A DNA stretch of 14,875 nt from Liolophura sinensis (lineage: Eukaryota > Mollusca > Polyplacophora > Chitonida > Chitonidae). A program made the translations under genes and the position numbers. The stretch spans positions 34,568,510 to 34,583,384 of the forward strand of contig NC_088295.1 of assembly GCF_032854445.1 (NCBI RefSeq), written 5' to 3'. Each line of letters opens with the position of its first letter. The stretch's first letter is position 1. The notes under the pieces were generated by a model. The model ran no database searches, was not told where the DNA came from, and worked only from the letters and a program-made list of their open reading frames with translations. Below, one piece after another: positions 8,387 to 14,875 of this stretch.

Positions 8387-8620
8387 CTTGACCCAAACTG
8401 CAGCGAATGCTGATCTCAAAGTGCAGCATGCCTTCTCGGTGATCAAAGGCAAATATACTGACAGATTTCTGACAGATCAGGGCCATCACACAGTTCTCCT
8501 TGTCCACAGTCAAGTCAGCTTCTATACCGTAGTAATCCTCCACAAAAAACGTGGTTTTGGGCTGACCATCTTTGTGAGAAACATCTTTCTGGTCTTTGTA
8601 CAATGACACTGATAGACGAT
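8387..8620 (-). CDS. dok7: DOK7-like adaptor, exon for the C-terminal part of the PH domain
   Basis: This 234-base exon encodes 78 codons, reading RLSVSLYKDQKDVS and ending EISIRCSLGQ. It matches the DOK7 PH domain in order: LYKD against VYKD, YYGIE against ICGLE, ALICQKSVSIFAFDHREGM against AIVCLSQAIMLGFDSHEAM, and IRCSLG against IRYALG. PH domains of this family bind membrane phosphoinositides and help dimerisation at the receptor. The Trp found near the end of most PH domains (W100 in human DOK7) is Phe here (8418-8420). The acceptor is ttttgatttcag|AT (8621/8620) and the donor GTCAAG|gtacgt (8387/8386), both phase 1. The first PH strands, the basic KKWKSRW-like segment and the start Met must be in exons further right, which I could not find in the window. 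Confidence 0.88.
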
Positions 8621-8844
8621 CTGAAATCAAAAGGACAATGAAACTTATTTGATACCTTCAAATAATTTTGGTGATAAACTACACGCACAGTATTTCTAGG
8701 TGTCTAATTTACTAAGTCATTCTGACTGTTGATCTCAGAAATGTGTTTTGAAGTTTGTCTGGGAGGTGTGATGATATCCTACTAAGAAACTGTTATTTTC
8801 AACAGAATAAGTCACATTTTTTTCACTTTAAAATGTCCTTTTTG

Positions 8845-8931
8845 GGGGCAAATTTTTATGACAGATACAGTAGGCCATAAATGTACCATTAAACCCTTCA
8901 AGTTGTTGTTCATATAATGTAAATTTGCCCC
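8845..8931. repeat. inverted repeat with 11-bp perfect arms
   Basis: GGGGCAAATTT at 8845-8855 is matched by AAATTTGCCCC at 8921-8931, with 65 bases between. The pairing extends imperfectly outward (CCTTTTTG against AATTTTAGG). It may be a stem-loop in the transcript or the remains of a small transposon. No known family is recognised. Confidence 0.6.
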
Positions 8932-11425
8932 AATTTTAGGGGGTGGGGGGTTAGGGCCAGATATTTCAGCCATACATTTAATTACCATGGCCACACAACA
9001 TTGCCACGGGATGTAACATTTTGTACTGATGATGACAGCATTGATCACCTGTAGGGTAGAACAGGAGGTCCAGTAATAAAGACCAAATTACAATCTCTTT
9101 CGAATTCGCTTTCTGGAAGACTAATAATAATAGGAAGTGTGATACTACACCTATCTAAATATGAATTCTTGTGTGCAATGACACATCAAAAAACACTTTT
9201 ATAACATACTGGAGAATATTTCGGATGAAGCAACAATGAGATGGACAACCTTGAGATCTATCAAGTCTACCTAAACATGTATAAAAAATGCACTGAGTTG
9301 TATTTAGTGAATTTCACCTCAAGAATAGCATTTTACAAGTGACACATTTCACTTAATAATGGCTGATTCATCAAACTTATAGTTCCACTTTAGAGTTTTT
9401 ATAAGAAGTAGGAATTATTCTTTATCAGAGGGAAGTGTTGGCATCATCAGGACTTCATCACCATAAGCTCCTTAACGGGAATTTTTACAACCTTTAGTCA
9501 AATGCAGTGTTGGATTTTACTAAGAATTTATTAGTAGCCGATCAGGTGTGAGGAAGTAAAACACCAGACTTCGCCAGGTTCACCAGCCACCTCCTGATTT
9601 AAAGCTTAGACTGAACTAGCAAGATGTGCATGGAGATGCTGGTATCAAGTCTAGAGAATGTCCCACAGCTACATATACAGTAGCCACTGTAGATGTACAG
9701 CTTGAAGCAAAAAACAAACAAATGTCTTGGTTGTCAATAATGGGTTCTATTATTCTAGACAGTGCTATAAAAAGATGAATTTTTGCACCACACCTATTAA
9801 TAGTGGTGAAGTTTATCCAATGAGCTCACTACTAAATGCATGTGAGACTGGTTGTTTGTAATTTAAAAAAAACCCACAGGATAACACAGAAGTAATGTGT
9901 GTGGACAAAAATATCCAGCAGAGCATACAAACACCGATAGCTCACTGATGCAGGTTGAAATGATAACCCAGTTGTTATGTTATTACCTCATCTCCATAAA
10001 CACACAAAACACACAATCTAAACAAACCATAAATATATACACACATACATGATGGCTCAGTGAGTGAGTCTTTCATGTGGAAACATACAAACTGGTCTTG
10101 AGCAAATGTATCATGACAGCATTCATCATTACCTGTACAACCCCGATATACATAATGGGACAGCAGAATGTCACTAAGCTGCCTGACTGCACTGCAATAA
10201 TGACTGGCGCATACATTAATGACATTAGTAATCACAACTCTTTATCAGTCAGTAAGTCAGTAGATAAAGTTACAATAGTTTATTGTTTTTATTGGGGTCT
10301 AAAAACATTTTAATTTTTGGTTGACAACAAGCGGGTAACTAGTAACAAAACACAATAGTGATGATGAATGATGCTCTATACTTATGTACTTTTGGCAAAT
10401 AGATGAGCATAGATGATATTTTACCATGAACATACATGTGCCAAGAGGAATAAAGCCAACAGTTTAAAGGCAAGAATAAATTAACTCATCAAGTGTGAAT
10501 TGTCAAGTGGATTTAACATTTACAAAAGCAATTTTAAGACAAGTCATAACTACACAATGCCCAACTCTACATTTGATTTCTAATGCATTTATACTTGAGT
10601 ATAAATTCTTAAGAAATATTAATTATTAGTTCTTTTATGATGCTATGTATGTCTTTTATTGTTGTAAATAAACCTTGTCTTGTACATCTACATGTATTGT
10701 AAGTAGATACACCATAGTGATGTGCTTGTCAACTCCACAGACCACAGAAACTAAGCGAATCCCCTGGGTCAGACTGAGATTCCCATGGTTCAGGCAGAGA
10801 TGTACTGACCCTGCCGTAACCTCATCTGACATACTGACTTATCAGCTGTTTATTGTTATTGTTGATCAGCCAGCTAGAAGATTAGAAGAGATTCTACACA
10901 GATCTGATTACACAAGACCAAACGCCATGCCACAAATCTTCAACCAGTTTCATGGATTAAGTTTAATTTGAAATAATTTTAAAAGCTTTTGCAGGCTTTA
11001 GTTTGTCCTAAGTTTTTAATCCACCCTGCAATATGGTGAGAAACTAGCTTCTCTCTCCCACTCACTCTTTCAAAGCAAAGACTTAACAGAGCAGCCTTAA
11101 ACTAAATCAGATGTGTGGTTTTATAGGCTGAGTACCACAATCAACAGACTGCCTAAACTGGTTATAGATTTACTCCGAGCTATCAAATATCCCCCACTCC
11201 TTCAGCCCTTCCTAATCCTAGCCTTGTACACTGGTCTCTCACACAAACAGTTTTACCAAGACTTTTCTTCCCTAAAAATAGTATAAGATGATCGAGGCCA
11301 AGAAAATCTGGGATCTCTTACATGAAGTTCATGAAATGATCCACCTTCACTAACTCATAACCACAAATCCTGTTCTTGTAAGACGACTTTTGCAATAAAA
11401 ACATAGTCATATAAATGCATAAAAA

Positions 11426-11472
11426 GGGCCATATCTAGAGGGCCATATCTAAAGAGCCACACCTACAGGGCC
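11426..11472. repeat. short tandem repeat, 14-bp unit, about 3.3 copies
   Basis: GGGCCATATCTAGA, GGGCCATATCTAAA and GAGCCACACCTACA stand in series, followed by GGGCC. The third copy has four to five changes. It is intronic with no obvious role. Confidence 0.75.
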
Positions 11473-14301
11473 TTTTCAGTTTCAAAACACTTTTAGGCTC
11501 ACATACTTTTAGGAGCTCAAACTAATCAAGCTGCATTAAAATGTACAAGTACCTTGACCTATAATATGATGATTTACCAATAAAAAGATAAGTTTTTATC
11601 CAAATCTCTTTTATTCGCAGACAAGCTTTCAAAATGCACTGTTTTGAGTAGCATCTTATAAAATTTATACATAATCACAATGTCACCTTAAGCATTTAGG
11701 ATCCAAACTTGATTTTTCTTTTTAGATATAGCTATGCGTATGTCCTGCAAGTAAATTAACTTAAAATAATTGTTTATACATTTGTAAACAGAATATACAT
11801 GTAGTGTGGATTTAATATTCACTACATACTGCTAAACTTAAACGTCACAAGTGCCTTGTGAATTACCCACAAAGCTAAAACAGGAAATCATTACTCAATT
11901 AATCTGAGCTGACAACTGCTTCTCAGCGTACGACCCTCAGTTAGTGAGACGGAACCACCCCAAATTCCACACTTGGCCACCCAGAGAACCTTATGTCTAT
12001 TTGGCCTGGCAAAGCATGCAGTCAGGATTCCTGAACAGCTTTGGGCCAAATTTTAGAGCTGAATCAGCTAGACTTGTACGCAAAGTTTAGCACTTTGCAG
12101 GTGAGTGCCAATCACGGTCCCAGGAAGAATCCAAACATCAATCCATCTGCAGCAACTAATTTTTCAATGTGTCTAACCGACAGAAGGCACTTTGTAACAT
12201 TGCAAGGGCATCTTTTTTTCCATTTCACACTAAAAATATTCCACATCCTCAAAACTGAAGGAAATGAAAGAGGAAATGGCTACAAGGAAATGAATTAGAA
12301 TACCTCTTAAAACTTCCAGGAATCAGCATGATAAAGGTTGATAGGGGATGTGCTATTTTAATGCATTAACGTCAAGTTAATTGTTAACAGGAAGCCTTGG
12401 ATGGTGGAGCCTCAGGGTAAAACAGGAGTAAAACAGATGCTGCTTCTACAGCTGATCCCTATAATGGCAATTTTTAGAAACCTTTGACAAAAGCATCAGA
12501 AGCAGATGTAGTTGGTGGTGATATTTATGGCAGGGTTATCCTCAAGAGGCCTTCACTCAGATAACAAGGTACATGTAGGTAACACAGAGACCCTCTTTTT
12601 CACCCAGGAAATACTCTACCTTAGTCCACCAACATGTGCCCAAACCATCAAAGGCCAAGTGACTGGCAATGCAGCCTAGAACAAGGGGAGTAATTCATCA
12701 CATATGACAGAAAAACAGTAATTGGATGAGATTGACTAAAATCAGGAGGCAGCCAAATATCTGGTGAATGGCATTCTGGCTCTTAACAAGGCTACTAGAG
12801 AATAACATTGGACTGAGAATCTAATATAATTGCAGGAAGCCTTGATATTAAAGATGAACAGACATCTGGCAACTCTTGTGTGTAAATGGCTCGAGTTTTA
12901 ATAGCTGTGTTACATGTATATGGCAGAGGGCAGAACTAACCAGCTGGAGGAGTAAGTGTGGGAGGGTAGGAGGATGGGTAAGACAGTTGTTACTGCAGCA
13001 CCCCCTGGGACGTATGGCCAGGTGTGGGTATGTCTTTTACTATCACTGAGGATGTTTACATTTGACTGCCTTAACAGATCCATCAGAGGATTCCTAGGAT
13101 GGCCAAACTCCAGCATAAGTAAGAATCATGCATTACAGTGGACTGGCCATTTATTGACAGATATTCTCTATTTGGTGTAACAAACACAAAGCTCTTATCG
13201 CAGGATCTTTGGTCTTACTTCCTGTCTTGTACAGCTGGACCAGAGGCAGCTTTATCCATTCACACATTGAGGTCACTCATTAACACACCAGACTCACTGA
13301 GACCATTTCCTTTTATTTATTGCCCTAGGCATACAATATCTAACATCCTTTTGGCAGTGCTGTGTGTCCCACAAATCCTAAACTATGCCAGCTGAGCAAC
13401 CGAGAGACATGCTTTCAGTTTGCAGCCACTGACTGCCAGGCTGTTTATTACCACCTTTTAAAAGATGTGGAAATTTGGAGACTGTTCACACAAAATGAAG
13501 ACATCAATTCATAACAATTTTACACAATGCAGTTTAATGCAGAAGTGTTGTATATTGCATTCAGGCAGGAAAGATATTAATCAAATAACTTTAATGATCA
13601 AACAAGCAAGCAATTAATATGTCATGACTGTAATTTAAGCGCACAACAAATAACTTATGAAAGTTTCATCAAATGCAAATGTGGAAAAATTGTTTTAAAA
13701 GGTATATTCAACACACCTGTGAATAGGTCTAGCAATAACACAGGAACAACGGGTACAAAAGTTCAACACAGTTTCATTTCTGAGATATATTTACTGCATG
13801 GCCAAGCATCTTGTCATGATTTATTCTCGCTTTTTGTCAGCACTCATGAATTTCTGACAGAGATGTCTATTGTGAATCACTTGAATTATACTCATGCAGA
13901 AACCCAGACTTAATCTCTGCTCCACTAACTGTCCTCCATCTCACACTTGTCTTGCCAGTGTTCACAACCTACATCAGCGGTTTACCTCATTAACTATCAA
14001 GATAACTGCAGAGAACTGAGGTTGCAAAATCTTTAAAACCATTTACTCCTCTTAAAAAGAATGCTGTGAAACATATTTGCACTGCCTCTTATAAAATAAA
14101 AATTCACAGAAAACACTATCTTTCATAACTGCTTTAATGCAGAAATGTAGGCAGAAATGTTTGTTAGCCGCAACATTACACACTGACTGCGGAATCATCA
14201 GTGTAAAAGATTACACTCTCCTTTGAAGTCCACTGGCCTACATGTATAATTATACAACAGTTAACAGAGTTACATGTATAAACGCAAAGTGTGTTCGGTT
14301 T

Positions 14302-14639
14302 GAGTCAGAGAGTGAGTGCTTGGGGTTTAACATCGTACTTAACAATTTTTCAGTCATATGACGACGATGGAATCCCTAGACTGCATGTAATGTGCCTCCT
14401 TGTTGCAGGACAGATTTCCATTGCTCTTTTATCTAATGCTGCTCCACCAAGCCGCCCCGCCCAAGCCATTATACTAATACGGGTCAACCAGTTGTTGCAC
14501 TATCCCCTTCATGCTAAGCGCCAAGCGAGGAAGCTGCAATGTCCTCTTTTAAAGTCTTAGGTTTGACTCAACCCAGGATTGACCCAGGATCTACCGCTCC
14601 TGAAGTGGACGCCCTAGCAACTGTGCTAGCGGGGTCAGT
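14302..14639 (-). mobile_element. tRNA-derived SINE, copy C, of a second family
   Basis: On the minus strand the head has tRNA-like promoter boxes: box A-like TAGCACAGTTGCTAGGGCG (about 14612-14630) and box B-like GGGTCAATCCT (about 14575-14585). A body unlike that of copies A and B follows, then the shared core (14320-14363) and a CACTCACTCT end. I recall this family as abundant in mollusc genomes, with the same head and body order. Imperfect direct repeats flank it (TGTTCGGTTT at 14292-14301, TGTTCAGTCT at 14640-14649; 8 of 10 match). It carries no protein-coding capacity. Confidence 0.82.
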
Positions 14640-14875
14640 TGTTCAGTCTGATCTTTGATGTGTATTCCTGTACATCTGAATTAAGCCAGAATCAGTTTGT
14701 CAGACCTGTTAATAACTGTATCTTACATGTACATGTATATACATCAGATAGCTAGAGTACATGCACATCCGTGTGTAGAAGTAAACAGTTGAGTTCAGCC
14801 GGACAAGCCTTAACCACATGTTTAATGCTCTTAGGTATGATTATATCGGGGTTTGGTTACATAACTTTCCTGGAT

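Larger units (their letters stand above)
8621..14875 (-). other. long 5' intron (6.25 kb seen, open at the right edge)
   Basis: The sequence upstream of the PH exon in gene order is AT-rich and without convincing coding signal on either strand. I looked for an exon encoding the first PH strands (a KKWKSRW- or RKPSPVA-like stretch) and did not find one, though a short, diverged exon could be missed. It holds an inverted repeat (8845-8931), a G-rich run (8939-8956), a small 14-bp repeat (11426-11472), eight TACATGTA palindromes and SINE copy C (14302-14639). The open frames of 60-98 codons here are short and resemble no family I know. Confidence 0.7.

Noticed and set aside
208-8620. Assigning the gene as an insulin receptor substrate because of YMxM motifs
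   Set aside because: The PH stretch ending IRCSLG and the PTB stretch LRRYG to FEGG fit DOK7 much better than the longer IRS PTB, and the PH and PTB domains are directly joined as in DOK7.
8939-8956. G-quadruplex candidate
   Set aside because: Two long G runs and one of three do not give four separate runs of three with loops between.
8812-9048. A 78-codon minus-strand frame with a PPPP stretch
   Set aside because: The prolines come from the G-rich run at 8939-8956; no family resemblance and no clear splice borders.
10675-10971. A 98-codon plus-strand frame
   Set aside because: Composition looks like intron, no recognisable domain, and it lies antisense within the gene.
14291-14560. An 89-codon plus-strand frame
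   Set aside because: It lies almost wholly inside SINE copy C, which is non-coding.
14540-14639. A tRNA gene
   Set aside because: The tRNA-like boxes are the decayed head of SINE copy C, without a full cloverleaf.

Overview
The window looks like invertebrate animal nuclear DNA, most likely mollusc or another lophotrochozoan. It contains spliced exons with GT-AG borders, long AT-rich introns, three copies of tRNA-derived short interspersed elements of a kind I remember from mollusc genomes, and a tandem satellite. I see no bacterial operon structure, ribosome binding sites, CRISPR array or viral gene.

One gene fills the window, on the minus strand, open at both ends. It encodes a DOK7-like (downstream-of-kinase) docking protein. 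In transcription order (right to left) I place four coding exons: 8387-8620 (C-terminal part of a PH domain), 6883-7092 (first part of an IRS/DOK-type PTB domain), 4803-4904 (end of the PTB domain) and 208-4371 (a single 4,164-base exon for a disordered, motif-rich tail). All eight ends I can place are phase 1, so the exons join in frame: 4,710 coding bases, 1,570 codons. The start of the PH domain and the promoter were not found and probably lie right of 14875. A strong donor at 208/207 sends the gene on past the left edge.

The tail is far longer than that of vertebrate DOK7 (about 504 residues in all). It carries eleven units of a 10-residue RSNRNSGDGT-type repeat, five units of an 11-residue EVVQTKS-type repeat, a short acidic helix, two PxLPxK SH3 ligands of the CRK type, YxxP and YxN tyrosines, and three YMxM motifs of the kind that recruit PI3-kinase p85 in IRS proteins. 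The picture is a PH-PTB membrane and receptor adaptor whose tail gathers SH2/SH3 effectors.

Layout: 1-207 intron or alternative 3' end; 208-4371 tail exon; 4372-4802 short intron; 4803-4904 exon; 4905-6882 intron with one SINE and a 124-bp satellite of eight units; 6883-7092 exon; 7093-8386 intron with a second SINE; 8387-8620 exon; 8621-14875 long 5' intron with a third SINE, an inverted repeat and a marked excess of the palindrome TACATGTA.

Family assignments rest on remembered protein families and reading by eye. No search was run.
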